From: Ruminococcus bromii
Lineage (GTDB): Bacteria; Bacillota; Clostridia; Oscillospirales; Acutalibacteraceae
Length of the DNA stretch: 64,000 nucleotides
Reading direction: 5' to 3'
NCBI RefSeq assembly: GCF_002834225.1
Contig: NZ_NNSR01000073.1
Span: 62,001 to 126,000, forward strand
The notes below the pieces were generated by a model. The model made no database searches. It had not been told where the DNA came from and saw only the letters and a list, made by a program, of their open reading frames with translations. Made by a program: the position numbers and the translations under genes. Of the stretch, positions 8,405 to 17,857 are shown in pieces (the first letter of the stretch is position 1; each line of letters starts with the position of its first letter).

Positions 8405-8995
8405 ATGAAAAAATTATCAGCAATGTTAGTAGCACTCATCCTTGTTGCAGCAACGGCTTTCACTGCTTTTGCAGCAGGCATCAATGACAGTGAGCAGGCT
8501 GTTCTTGACGAACTCAAAACATCTGTTAAGATGAACGGCTCAGAGATGGTTATTCCGAGCGAGTTTGTAAACCAGGCTGAGAACTACTTTAACACAATTG
8601 ACATGACAGCAGATGAGTCATCAAAGATTATCGCTGTACTCAAGAAGGGCGAGAGCTTCCTTGAGAACTCAGGCGCATCTAACATCGCAGATCTCACATT
8701 TGCTCAGAAGCAGACACTTCTTGCTTACGGTAAGGAGGGCGTAGGTGTTCTTGGTATGACAATGTCATATGACACATCAACAAAGACTCTTACAATTTAT
8801 GACGCAAACGGCAAGGTTGCATTCTCAGCTGTTCCTACTCTTTCAAAGGTTGGACAGGTTAAAGACGGCAGCGCAATCAAGACAACAGGTGTTGCAGCTG
8901 ATTTCAGCGGTGTTGCAGCAGTTTCTGCAGTAGCACTCATTATGGTAGCAGGCGGAGCTTTCTACCTTGTAAAAACTAAGAAAGAAAGAGCTTGA
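8405..8995 (+). CDS. secreted, probable sortase-anchored surface protein
   Basis: The 196-residue protein has a clear Sec signal peptide (residues 1-24, ending AFAAG). A mature domain of about 130 residues contains a helical part and a final beta-rich part (MTMSYDTSTKTLTIYDANGK). The C-terminal sorting-signal plan follows: KTTG at residues 159-162, a hydrophobic helix (about 168-188) and a basic tail KTKKERA. KTTG is not the LPXTG consensus, but the arrangement and the sortase gene 5 bases downstream argue that it is the recognition motif. Codon usage is highly biased, suggesting high expression. I do not recognise the mature domain. The alternative is a simple C-terminally membrane-anchored protein. 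Confidence 0.75.
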   Translation: MKKLSAMLVALILVAATAFTAFAAGINDSEQAVLDELKTSVKMNGSEMVIPSEFVNQAENYFNTIDMTADESSKIIAVLKKGESFLENSGASNIADLTFAQKQTLLAYGKEGVGVLGMTMSYDTSTKTLTIYDANGKVAFSAVPTLSKVGQVKDGSAIKTTGVAADFSGVAAVSAVALIMVAGGAFYLVKTKKERA

Positions 8996-9000
8996 TTTAA

Positions 9001-9726
9001 ATGTCTGATAAAAAAGTCAGACACGGTCATAGATCAAAGAATGGGAAGGGTTTTATAATTCTTCCCATTATATTTTGTCTGGTAACATATCTGGTGCTGT
9101 ATTTGGCGTTTGTTCCGTCATTTTCTCCGATAATTTCGGCTATGGGTATGTTCTTTTCGGATAATGAAAAGGATTATTCGACAGAGTACGATAATATTTT
9201 TGTGCCCGTGTCAGAAAACGCAACTGTTCCTACCGTGACCAAGAAAGATTCTGACGGTAAGGAAAAATCATATGTAAAAAAAGATTCCGTTCAGTATCCG
9301 GGTTATGGCAATCTGTTCGGTGAACTCATAATAAGTGACTGCAATGTTGATGCAAATCTGTTCTTTGGCGACGGTGATGTTGCTTTGAGAAACGGCGTAG
9401 GCATTTACGCAGGCAGTTTTGTACCCGGTTACGGAGGAACAATTCTTGTTGCAGGTCATAACAATACCTATTTTAACGGTTTGAAAAATGCTCAGGTTGG
9501 TCAAAGGGTTGAAATTAAGACAAGCTACGGTAACTATGTGTATGAAATTACCGATACTGCCGTAAAAAGTGCTAACGACAGCAGCGCCTACGACCTTTCT
9601 GCTGATTACGAAAATCTGATAATGTACACCTGTTATCCCTTTGATGAATTGGGACTCACATCAAAAAGATTTTTCGTGTATGCAAAGCTTGTGTCGGGAA
9701 CCCAGATAGATAAGGGGGGCAACTGA
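9001..9726 (+). CDS. sortase (transpeptidase)
   Basis: The protein of 241 residues has a basic N-terminus, one membrane helix (about residues 17-40) and an extracytoplasmic sortase domain. The catalytic His is H153 in AGHNNT, the Cys is C211 in MYTCYPF (the TLxTC motif) and the Arg is R223 in SKRFFVYAK. It would cleave the sorting signal of a substrate between Thr and Gly and join it to peptidoglycan or a pilus-like subunit. It sits between its likely substrate and a membrane protein gene, so it seems dedicated to this locus. The class resembles D/E-type housekeeping sortases more than SrtA or SrtB, but I am not certain. Confidence 0.92.
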   Translation: MSDKKVRHGHRSKNGKGFIILPIIFCLVTYLVLYLAFVPSFSPIISAMGMFFSDNEKDYSTEYDNIFVPVSENATVPTVTKKDSDGKEKSYVKKDSVQYPGYGNLFGELIISDCNVDANLFFGDGDVALRNGVGIYAGSFVPGYGGTILVAGHNNTYFNGLKNAQVGQRVEIKTSYGNYVYEITDTAVKSANDSSAYDLSADYENLIMYTCYPFDELGLTSKRFFVYAKLVSGTQIDKGGN

Positions 9727-9727
9727 T

Positions 9728-10558
9728 ATGCATTCTAAGATAAGAGGTATTGTTTTCTGCTTGCTTTCGTTTGTTTTGTCATTTGTGTTGCTTCTGCTTT
9801 CAATTTCGGTGATGCTTGAAGCCACGATTCTGAATCCCTCGTATATTCTCGACAATATGAACACAACCAATTATTTTACCGACAAAAAGGACGAAATAAC
9901 AAGAGAGCTTGTTGACCTCGGTTACGCGTCGGGGCTTGAAGAAAGCTTTTTTGGTAATGTGGTTGAAACTGTAACAATTCATGACGATACAGAGGATTAC
10001 CTTGAAAGCTATTATAACGGCGGCTCGGCAAAAATCAGCACGGTTGCCTTTCGTCAGCGTTTTAATTCAGAGCTTGACAGCTACATAAAGAAAAATAATG
10101 TTAAGGTTGCAAGCAGTGACAGCAGGGAATATCTTATAAATAAAGCTGCGTCTGTTTATGAGGCGAATCTCAGAATACCGATGTTTTCAATGCTTTCGCC
10201 GTATCTCACGGCCTTGAAAGATATGATGCCGCTTCTAATAGGCGGACTGGTAGTTTTTGCCGCAATCCTTTGTGTGATTATCATCTTTGCAAACCGTTGG
10301 AAGCACAGGGCGGTCAGATATATCTGTTACGCAACATCCGGAACATTTATCACGGTGGGAATTATCCCTGCTGTTTTGTTTTCAACAGGCTATGTGAGCA
10401 AAATCAATATTGAATCAAGAGCTTTCTACAACCTCTTTGTTCAGAGTATAAACAGCGTGCTTATCGCACTTGCAATCTGTTCGGCAGTCTTTCTTATAAT
10501 TTCTATCGGACTTTTCTTCCTGCACAAGAATATGCGCAAACACGCAAGTGAAGAATGA
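9728..10558 (+). CDS. membrane protein of the sortase locus, unknown function
   Basis: The 276-residue protein starts one base after the sortase stop codon. It has one membrane helix near the N-terminus (about residues 8-32), then roughly 130 mostly polar residues predicted outside the cell. Three more helices follow (about 170-190, 200-220 and 240-262), and it ends in a basic tail. I recognise no domain. Because it is cotranscribed with a sortase and its probable substrate, it may help in presentation or anchoring of that substrate. That role is inference from position only. Confidence 0.75.
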   Translation: MHSKIRGIVFCLLSFVLSFVLLLLSISVMLEATILNPSYILDNMNTTNYFTDKKDEITRELVDLGYASGLEESFFGNVVETVTIHDDTEDYLESYYNGGSAKISTVAFRQRFNSELDSYIKKNNVKVASSDSREYLINKAASVYEANLRIPMFSMLSPYLTALKDMMPLLIGGLVVFAAILCVIIIFANRWKHRAVRYICYATSGTFITVGIIPAVLFSTGYVSKINIESRAFYNLFVQSINSVLIALAICSAVFLIISIGLFFLHKNMRKHASEE

Positions 10559-10598
10559 TGTAAGTAAATGGAAAATTAAAAATTGAAAATGTAAAATT

Positions 10599-10651
10599 AC
10601 GGTCGAGAAGATAGTTTGCAAATGCAAAACACTGTCTTCCCGACCGTTTTT
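10599..10651 (+). terminator. terminator of sortase locus, also a dispersed repeat
   Basis: A long imperfect hairpin runs from ACGGTCG (10599-10605) to CGACCGT (10641-10647), with TTTGCA/TGCAAA inside the stem, followed by a T run. It is preceded by the AT-rich phrase GAAAATT-AAAATTGAAAAT. The same composite recurs near 48.2 kb, and its hairpin form recurs near 44.74 and 49.64 kb. Confidence 0.75.
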
Positions 10652-10718
10652 TATATGAAAGTTGTTGTCTGTTAGTAGTGGCGAACATGGTTCGCCACTA
10701 CTAAAATAATGAAAAAAT

Positions 10719-10762
10719 AACACGGTCGGATTTCCAAACGGTGATTCCGACCGTGTTGTTTT
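10719..10762 (-). terminator. bidirectional terminator between sortase locus and tatD
   Basis: AACACGGTCGGA pairs with TCCGACCGTGTT across a short loop, with T-rich flanks on both strands. It lies immediately after the tatD stop codon, so it most likely ends the minus-strand metG-tatD unit. A second perfect hairpin (GTAGTGGCGAA..TTCGCCACTAC) lies just upstream at about 10676-10702. Confidence 0.7.
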
Positions 10763-10767
10763 ATGAA

Positions 10768-11541
10768 TTAATCATCAATATTGTAAAATCGTTTTGCATT
10801 GTCGCAGGTGATTTGCAGAAGCTCGGAAATGCTTATATTACGCAGAGATGCGATTTTTTCAGCGGCATAGACAATCATAGAGCTGTCGCAACGCTTGCCG
10901 CGGAACGGCACGGGCGCCATATACGGAGCGTCGGTTTCAAGCAGAAGCCTGTCAAGCGGAATTTCCGAAGCAACCTCAAGACTGTGACGGGCATTTTTGA
11001 ATGTAACAACACCGCCGAGGCTGATGTACATTCCCATGCGAACCGCTTCACGCATAAGCTCAACACTGCCCGAAAAGCAATGAACCAGCGCATTTGGTTT
11101 GTATTTTCTCAGAAGATCGTACACATCACCGTGAGCCTCACGATCGTGAACTATAAGCGGCATTTCAAGGTCAAGAGAAAGCCTGATCTGTTCCTCAAAA
11201 ACACGCTTTTGCAAGTCTTTCGGAATGTCCCAATGATAATCAAGCCCTGTTTCGCCGATTGCGACAACCTTTTTATGTTTTGAAAGCTGTGCAAGCTGTT
11301 CAAGATAATTGTCCGGAATATTTTCGAGATTTTCGGGATGAAATCCGACTGCGGCATACATAAAATCATATTTTTCGGCATATTCAATGCAGGTTTTTGC
11401 CGTTTCAAGGTCAACCGCATTGTTGACAATTCCGCACACACCCTTTGTGTGAATGTTTTCCAAAAGTTCAAAACGGTCATCGTCAAACCATTTGTCGTCA
11501 TAATGTGCGTGCGCATCGAAAATGTTGTTGTAAAGTGACAT
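10768..11541 (-). CDS. tatD: TatD family metal-dependent DNase
   Basis: The 257-residue TIM-barrel hydrolase has the family's metal ligands in order. HAHYDD is near residue 10, GETGLDYHW near 95, HDREAHGD near 132, HCFSGS near 157 and LLLETDAPYMAP near 203. Members are 3'-5' DNases with roles in DNA repair or turnover. In many Firmicutes tatD follows metG, as here, although a 311-base repeat-rich gap separates the two genes. Identification is firm; the physiological substrate in this organism is not known. Confidence 0.95.
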   Translation of the reverse strand: MSLYNNIFDAHAHYDDKWFDDDRFELLENIHTKGVCGIVNNAVDLETAKTCIEYAEKYDFMYAAVGFHPENLENIPDNYLEQLAQLSKHKKVVAIGETGLDYHWDIPKDLQKRVFEEQIRLSLDLEMPLIVHDREAHGDVYDLLRKYKPNALVHCFSGSVELMREAVRMGMYISLGGVVTFKNARHSLEVASEIPLDRLLLETDAPYMAPVPFRGKRCDSSMIVYAAEKIASLRNISISELLQITCDNAKRFYNIDD

Positions 11542-11852
11542 CGGTATATCTCCCTAAAAGTATGGGCGGTCATTGACCGCCCACATTGATGAATTTATAT
11601 GTTCATACACATATGTTTTGATATAACATATGTGTATTCAATTTTGCACGCAATGCGTGCAATCGTGTGCAACGCACACGAACTATGCTACGCTCGGGCA
11701 TAATATATTTTTATATTGCAAACTGTCTTCACGAATTGGATGCAGCGACACGCTGCCGGCGGCTCGCCGTGCGGGCAGATGATATCCGCTCCTACAGTTA
11801 CGCTTGGGCATAAATAGTTTTTAATTTATCAAACTGTCTACACGAACATAAA
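11542..11852. repeat. repeat-rich gap between metG and tatD
   Basis: This 311-base gap has no gene. It contains a perfect hairpin GGGCGGTCA-TTGACCGCCC near 11560, a palindromic CATATGTGTATGAACATATG-like tract near 11600-11632, several GTGTGC/GCACAC inversions near 11645-11680, and the phrase CGCTCGGGCATAATAT at about 11691. That phrase recurs near 48383 and, modified, at 11801. I take it as part of a family of dispersed intergenic repeats. Confidence 0.6.
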
Positions 11853-13799
11853 TCAACAGATTTTTGAGCCGACAGGCATATTGTCAACAAAAACAACCTT
11901 TAAATCATCGCCGTGAACTGCCGAAAGAATCATACCGCAGCTTTCAACACCGCAAAGCTTTGCCGGCTTGAGGTTCTGAACAAGAATAATCTTCTTGCCA
12001 ATAAGCTCTTCGGGCTTGTAGTAGTTTGCAATACCGCTGACAACGGTTCTGTCCTTTACACCGTCAAAAATTGTGAACTGTAAAAGCTTTTTGCTCTTTT
12101 TAACGGGTTCGCAGGTCTTAACCTCGCACACACGGAGATCAACCTTTGCAAAATCATCAATGCCAATCTGTGCAACACCCTCAAGCTCTTCACGGAGTGC
12201 CTTTGTTTCTTCGCTTTCACCCTCGTTGTTCTTGATAATGCTGTTGAGTTCTTCAATTTCCTTTTCAACATCAATTCGTGGGAAGAGTGCATCTCCCTTG
12301 TGAACCGTGACATCAGCAGGAAGTACACCGAACTTGTCGCAGTTTTCGTAGCCGGCACACTTTTCACAAGCACCGATCTGCTCAAGAGCCTTTGGCATTG
12401 TTGTTGGCATAAATGCCGAAAGGAGGGTGCAGGCAATACGGATTGCCTCAAGAAGGTTGTAGAGAACCGTTGCGAGTCTTGCTTTCTTTGTTTCGTCCTT
12501 GGCAATAACCCACGGAGCGGTTTCGTCAATGTATTTATTTGCACGGGAAACAAGCTTGAATATTTCGGCAAGTGCGTTCTGGAGCTGAGTCTTGTCCATG
12601 AAATCGTCAACCTTTGCACGGAGCGATGTTGCGGTTTCGATAAGGTCATCGTCAAATTCGCCGCTCTCGCGCTCTGTGGGAAGTGTGCCGCCAAAATATT
12701 TCTGAACCATTGCAACTGTTCTTGAAACAAGGTTGCCAAGACCGTTTGCAAGGTCGGAATTGATACGGTTAATCATAATTTCGTTTGAAAACGAGCTGTC
12801 TGCACCGAGAGCCATTTCACGCAAAATGTGGTAACGGATTGCGTCAGCGCCGTAACGCTCGCCGAGTACAAACGGATCAACAACATTGCCGAGTGACTTT
12901 GACATCTTCTGTCCGTTGAAAGTAATCCAGCCGTGAACGGCAAGATGCTTTGGAAGCGGAAGGTCAAGAGCCATAAGCATTGCAGGCCAGATGATAGCGT
13001 GAAAACGCATGATGTCCTTTGCTACCATATGAACATCGGCAGGCCAGTATTTGTCAAATTCGTCAAATTTTTCATTCTTGTAGCCGAGAGCGGAGATATA
13101 GTTTGAAAGTGCGTCAATCCAAACATAAACAATATGCTTTTCGTCAAATGTAACCGGAATGCCCCATTTGAAGGTTGTTCTCGATACGCAAAGGTCTTCA
13201 AGTCCCGGCTTGATAAAGTTGTTTACAAGCTCAACCGCTCTTGTCTTTGGCTGTAAATAGTCTGTCTCCGTGAGGAGCTTTTCAATTCTGTCGGCAAAAG
13301 GTGACATCTTAAAGAAGTATGCCTCTTCCTTTGCCTCTGTAACCTCTCGTCCGCATTCGGGACATTTGCCGTCAATAAGCTGACTTTCTGTCCAGAAGCT
13401 TTCACAGGGGGTGCAGTATTTGCCCTTGTATTCGCCCTTGTAGATGTAGCCCTTGTCATACAGCTCCTTGAAAATCTTCTGAACTGTTTCAATGTGGTAA
13501 TCGTCTGTTGTGCGGATATATCTGTCATAGCTTATGTTCATAAATTTCCATAAGCCCTTAAAGGTTTTTACAATTTCGTCAACATACTCTTTGGGAGTAA
13601 CACCCTTTTCGGCAGCCTTCTGTTCAATTTTAAGACCGTGTTCATCCGTACCCGTAAGGAACATAACATCGTATCCCTGCATTCGTCTGTAACGGGCGAT
13701 AGAATCGCACGCAACGGTGGTGTAGCAATGACCGATGTGGGGATTGCCTGACGGATAATAAATAGGTGTTGTAATGTAAAATGGTTTTTTCTGACACAT
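11853..13799 (-). CDS. metG: methionyl-tRNA synthetase
   Basis: The protein of 648 residues charges tRNA-Met in the cytoplasm. It shows the class I signature PHIGH at residues 20-24, a single zinc knuckle (CTPC..CPEC, about residues 127-147) and KMSKS in [10 protein letters not shown] near residue 300. A C-terminal EMAP-like tRNA-binding domain (about 545-648, FAKVDLRVCEV...) is fused. The single-knuckle form with fused C-terminal domain is the usual Firmicutes type. I found no T-box leader in the 195 bases upstream. The gene precedes tatD on the minus strand. Confidence 0.97.
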   Translation of the reverse strand: MCQKKPFYITTPIYYPSGNPHIGHCYTTVACDSIARYRRMQGYDVMFLTGTDEHGLKIEQKAAEKGVTPKEYVDEIVKTFKGLWKFMNISYDRYIRTTDDYHIETVQKIFKELYDKGYIYKGEYKGKYCTPCESFWTESQLIDGKCPECGREVTEAKEEAYFFKMSPFADRIEKLLTETDYLQPKTRAVELVNNFIKPGLEDLCVSRTTFKWGIPVTFDEKHIVYVWIDALSNYISALGYKNEKFDEFDKYWPADVHMVAKDIMRFHAIIWPAMLMALDLPLPKHLAVHGWITFNGQKMSKSLGNVVDPFVLGERYGADAIRYHILREMALGADSSFSNEIMINRINSDLANGLGNLVSRTVAMVQKYFGGTLPTERESGEFDDDLIETATSLRAKVDDFMDKTQLQNALAEIFKLVSRANKYIDETAPWVIAKDETKKARLATVLYNLLEAIRIACTLLSAFMPTTMPKALEQIGACEKCAGYENCDKFGVLPADVTVHKGDALFPRIDVEKEIEELNSIIKNNEGESEETKALREELEGVAQIGIDDFAKVDLRVCEVKTCEPVKKSKKLLQFTIFDGVKDRTVVSGIANYYKPEELIGKKIILVQNLKPAKLCGVESCGMILSAVHGDDLKVVFVDNMPVGSKIC

Positions 13800-13994
13800 A
13801 GTATTTGTCCTCCCTAAAATTCAGCAAATGAGCTGTAACTGTAATTATACCAATTATTGCATATAATTTCAAGAGTTTATGGGATAAACGGAGAATAGTT
13901 AATTGTTGTATGCTTAATTTAAAGACAATTACTTATGATTCATTTCGGTGATATTACTGCCTGAATTCATAAATAATCGTGTTAAAGTGTCGGG

Positions 13995-15350
13995 TTAAAG
14001 TGAAATAATGCCGAACTGCGCAAGTGTGTAGGAAATTAAGATGAACACAAGGCAGATTGGAGCTATATATTTAATCATAACATCAAACAAAGCCCTTCTG
14101 CTGAAACGCTCGCCGTTCCTTGTGACTTCGTCTGCAATAGTCTTTGGCTTGATAACCCAGCCGATGAGAATACAAGTGCAAAGTGCGACAATCGGCATAA
14201 TAATGCTGTTGCTCAAGAAGTCAAAGAATGTAAGGAAGTCCATTCCGAGAATCTTAACATTTGACCATATACCGTTGCCGAGTGACGACGGAATACCCAT
14301 AATAAGGCAGATGCCTATAACGATAAGACAGGACTTGATTCGTGTGAGCTTGAACTTGTCCATAAGCGAAGAAACAATTGCTTCCATTACGGAGATTGAG
14401 CTTGTGATAGCTGCAAAGAATACAAGAATAAAGAACAAAAATCCTATGATTACGCCGGCAGGCATTTCGTTGAATACCTTTGGAAGTGTGATGAACATAA
14501 GTCCGGGACCGCTTGCACCAAGACCTTCTTCACCGCTGAATACATAAACCGCAGGAACTACCATAAGACCTGCGAGAAGTGCAACGGCTGTGTCGAAAAT
14601 CTCAATCTGGTTAACCGACTTTGTGAGGTTTACCTCATCCTTTGTGTATGAACCGTAGGTTACCATAATTCCCATTGCAATGCTCATTGAGAAGAACAGC
14701 TGACCGAGTGCTGCCGCAAATGTCCAAATTGACAGTTTGCTGAAATCGGGAATGAGGTAGTACGAAACACCCTCCATTGCGTTCGGGAGCGTGAGTGTGT
14801 AGATTGAAATTCCGACTGTCAGAACAAGCAGAACAGGCATCAAAAATTTGCTCAGTCGCTCAATGCCCTTGTTTACTCCGAGCATAATTACCACTGCACT
14901 CAACAGCATAAATATTAAGAAAAACACAATGGGTGACAACGGGTCGGAAATAAAGTCCGAGAAAAAGTTGTCCTGTGCCGCAGGGGCAACAAGTCCCTGT
15001 GCATAAACGCACATATATTTTGTAACCCAACCGCCGATAACGCAGTAGTACGGAATAATGATTATAGGAACAAGCGTTGCAAGGTAGCCTAAAAACGAAA
15101 ATTTGCTGCATAGCTTTTTGTAGGCGAGAATCGGACTTAGCTTTGTTTTTCTGCCAATTGCGATTTCGGCAGTCAAAAGTGAAAAGCCGAATGTAAGCGC
15201 AAGGATTATGTAGATAAAGATAAATGTTCCGCCGCCGTACTTAGCTGCATAATACGGAAATCTCCAGAGATTTCCCAAGCCTACTGCACTTCCCGCAGCG
15301 GCAAATACAAATCCGAGTCCGCCGGAAAAGCTTCCTCTTTTTTTACTCAT
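13995..15350 (-). CDS. sodium-dependent transporter of the NSS (SNF) family
   Basis: The protein of 451 residues has about eleven membrane helices. The N-terminus is diagnostic for the neurotransmitter:sodium symporter family: FAAAGSAVGLGNLWRFPY is the unwound helix 1 that binds Na+ and the substrate, followed by GGGTFIFIYI. Bacterial members (LeuT, MhsT, TnaT) import amino acids such as leucine, tryptophan or tyrosine with sodium. The substrate cannot be read from the sequence. The gene stands alone, divergent from ppk and followed by metG on the same strand. Confidence 0.92.
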   Translation of the reverse strand: MSKKRGSFSGGLGFVFAAAGSAVGLGNLWRFPYYAAKYGGGTFIFIYIILALTFGFSLLTAEIAIGRKTKLSPILAYKKLCSKFSFLGYLATLVPIIIIPYYCVIGGWVTKYMCVYAQGLVAPAAQDNFFSDFISDPLSPIVFFLIFMLLSAVVIMLGVNKGIERLSKFLMPVLLVLTVGISIYTLTLPNAMEGVSYYLIPDFSKLSIWTFAAALGQLFFSMSIAMGIMVTYGSYTKDEVNLTKSVNQIEIFDTAVALLAGLMVVPAVYVFSGEEGLGASGPGLMFITLPKVFNEMPAGVIIGFLFFILVFFAAITSSISVMEAIVSSLMDKFKLTRIKSCLIVIGICLIMGIPSSLGNGIWSNVKILGMDFLTFFDFLSNSIIMPIVALCTCILIGWVIKPKTIADEVTRNGERFSRRALFDVMIKYIAPICLVFILISYTLAQFGIISL

Positions 15351-15676
15351 GATAATTACCTCTCATTTTCTTTAGAATTTTTTAAAATCTGTAAATAAAA
15401 CAATCAACGCAAGTATAACATAATACAGAGATTAAAACAATATTTTTTGAGATTTTTTGAATATTTTGCAAAAAGAAAATTTTGGTTTTATCTTTGCGAA
15501 TTTTGTCAAATCTATTGCAAATCAATTTTATTTGTGTTATTGTAAAATATATGTAAAGAATGCGTTGCCAAAGGTAAAATTTAGTGCAATTCGCTTGAAA
15601 TAATCCGTTTCGTATTTTATACTTAATCAGATATATTAAATTGGGTTATATATCAGTTTTTATGGTGGTGAATTAT
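15351..15676. other. divergent intergenic region, NSS transporter and ppk
   Basis: This 326-base AT-rich region separates two divergent genes and must carry promoters for both. For ppk, TATACTTAAT-like and TATATTAAAT-like tracts lie near 15615-15640, but no clean -35/-10 pair stood out. No small gene or repeat was seen. Confidence 0.4.
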
Positions 15677-17857
15677 ATGTCAAATTCAAAAAACAACAAT
15701 AAAAAAGCATCCGAAAAAGCAAAGCTTATGTCAAAATGGCAAAAGATGCCTTATACTAACAGAGAATTAAGCTGGGTTGACTTTAATGCAAGAGTGCTTG
15801 AAGAGGCGTTCAAAAAGACCAACCCAATTATGGAAAGATGCAACTTCCTTTCAATTACGGCGTCGAACCTTGACGAATTTTTTATGGTTCGTGTTGCAGG
15901 TGTGCTTGACCAGATTCATCACGGCAGAACAAGCCGTGACGCATCGGGCATGACTCCTACAGAGGTTATGGACGGACTTGTTGAAAAAATTCACGAGTTT
16001 GCCAAAAAGCAGTACAGCTGTTACAACCGTTCAATAATTCCGTCACTTCGTTCGGCAGGCATTGTGTTCAAAGAGGCTGACGAGCTTGACGGCGACCAGA
16101 AAGCGTTTGTTGAGGAATACTTTGAAAAAGTAGTTTTCCCCGTATTGACGCCTATGGCTGTCGATACAAGCCGTCCGTTTCCGATGCTTGCAAACAAAAG
16201 CCTTAACATTGCTGTTCGCCTTACAAATGCCGAGAATGAAGAATTTTTCGCATTGGTTCAGGTTCCGTCAATTCTTCCGAGATTTCTTGAGCTTCCGACT
16301 CACGAGGGCAGAGCGTTTATTCTGCTTGAAAAAATAATCGCAATGCACCTCGGCGAGCTTTTTGAGCTTTACAACATTAAGCAGTACGATCCTTTCAGAA
16401 TCACCCGAGATTCCGACCTTGACATTGACGAGGATACCGAGGATCTTATGGCTGAAATTAAAAAGTCAATCAGAAAGCGTAAGAGAGGAGAACCTGTTCG
16501 TCTTGAATTCGGCAAGAAATGCAACCGAGAAATTCGTGAATTTCTTGTTGACGCTCTCGATGTTACGGAGCGTGAAATCTACTTTCAGAGAGGTCCTCTT
16601 GACCTTACATTCCTTTCAAAATTTGCTCATATTAAGGGCTGTGAGGATATGTGCTTTGAACCAATCGTTCCCGTAAATCCGCCTGCGGAATTCTGCGGTT
16701 ATGACGATATTTTTGAGGCTATCCGTGAAAAGGACAGACTTGTGCATCATCCTTATGAAAGCTTTGATGTTGTGGTTGATTTTGTCAAAAAGGCGGCAAC
16801 CGATCCGAATGTTCTTGCCATCAAGCAAACCTTGTACCGTGTCAGCGGAAATTCACCGATTGTTGCGGCTCTTATCAAGGCGGCTGAAAACGGCAAGCAG
16901 GTAACTGTTCTTGTTGAACTCAAGGCGAGATTTGACGAGGAAAACAACATTCAGTGGGCAACAAAGCTTGAAAAGGCGGGCTGTCATGTAATTTACGGTC
17001 TTACAGGACTTAAAACTCACTGCAAAATCTGTCTTGTAGTAAGAAAAGACAAGGACGGAATCAGAAGATATTTGCATATGGGTACGGGTAACTATAACGA
17101 CAGTACGGCGAGATTCTATACCGATATCGGTATGTTCACCTGCCGTGAAGAATACGGTGTTGACGCATCATCACTCTTTAATGTATTGACAGGTTACTCA
17201 ACTCCGCCTGAATACAACAAATTTATCGTTGCACCTCACGGAATGCGTCCGTTCTTTGAGGCTATGATTATTCAGGAAACCGAGAACGCAAAGCTCGGAC
17301 TTCCGGCCAAAATTACCGCAAAGGTGAACTCGCTTGTTGATCCTGAAATCATCAGCCTTTTGTACGATGCGTCAAATGCAGGCGTAAAAATTGACCTCAT
17401 CGTAAGAGGTATCTGCTGTCTTGTTCCGGGAGTCCATGGATTCAGCGAGAACATCAGAGTAGTTTCAATTGTCGGTCAGCTTTTGGAGCATAGCCGAATA
17501 TTCATATTTGAAAACAATTCAAATCCGCTTTATTATATGGGAAGTGCCGACTGGATGCCGAGAAACCTCGACAGACGAGTTGAGCTTGTGTTCCCTGTTG
17601 AGGACGAGGATATCAAAAAGCGTGTGCAGGAGGTTATCACGGTTTCATTTAAGGATACCGTAAATGCACGCCAACAGCTTTCAACAGGTGTATATAAGTC
17701 TGTTGACAAGCGCGGCAAGCATAAGATGAATTGTCAGAAATTCTTTTCAAAGCTTGCGTTAAAGGCTCAAAAGCAGGCAATGAAAAAAACATATGCGAGC
17801 ACTGTCGGAACTCCGATTGTACCCGTTGAAGTGAAAAAGGAGGACTCCGAACAATGA
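15677..17857 (+). CDS. ppk1: polyphosphate kinase 1
   Basis: The enzyme of 726 residues reversibly transfers the terminal phosphate of ATP to long-chain polyphosphate. The start MSNSKNNNKKASEKA is chosen for the GGTGGTG ribosome site 7 bases upstream. Domain order is N-terminal (NRELSWVDFNARVLEEA), head domain, and two PLD-like C-terminal domains. The autophosphorylated histidine lies in LKTHCKICLVVR and the second conserved histidine in LEHSRIFIFEN. Length matches the family (about 690-740). Its stop codon overlaps the pfk start (ATGA), so the two are translationally coupled. Confidence 0.96.
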   Translation: MSNSKNNNKKASEKAKLMSKWQKMPYTNRELSWVDFNARVLEEAFKKTNPIMERCNFLSITASNLDEFFMVRVAGVLDQIHHGRTSRDASGMTPTEVMDGLVEKIHEFAKKQYSCYNRSIIPSLRSAGIVFKEADELDGDQKAFVEEYFEKVVFPVLTPMAVDTSRPFPMLANKSLNIAVRLTNAENEEFFALVQVPSILPRFLELPTHEGRAFILLEKIIAMHLGELFELYNIKQYDPFRITRDSDLDIDEDTEDLMAEIKKSIRKRKRGEPVRLEFGKKCNREIREFLVDALDVTEREIYFQRGPLDLTFLSKFAHIKGCEDMCFEPIVPVNPPAEFCGYDDIFEAIREKDRLVHHPYESFDVVVDFVKKAATDPNVLAIKQTLYRVSGNSPIVAALIKAAENGKQVTVLVELKARFDEENNIQWATKLEKAGCHVIYGLTGLKTHCKICLVVRKDKDGIRRYLHMGTGNYNDSTARFYTDIGMFTCREEYGVDASSLFNVLTGYSTPPEYNKFIVAPHGMRPFFEAMIIQETENAKLGLPAKITAKVNSLVDPEIISLLYDASNAGVKIDLIVRGICCLVPGVHGFSENIRVVSIVGQLLEHSRIFIFENNSNPLYYMGSADWMPRNLDRRVELVFPVEDEDIKKRVQEVITVSFKDTVNARQQLSTGVYKSVDKRGKHKMNCQKFFSKLALKAQKQAMKKTYASTVGTPIVPVEVKKEDSEQ

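Noticed and set aside
8176..8517. 113-codon minus-strand frame over the start of the sortase substrate gene
   Set aside because: It is antisense to a signal peptide and promoter region and has no independent support.
11600..13800. T-box or other aminoacyl-tRNA leader for metG
   Set aside because: The 195 bases upstream of metG show no T-box sequence or terminator/antiterminator pair.
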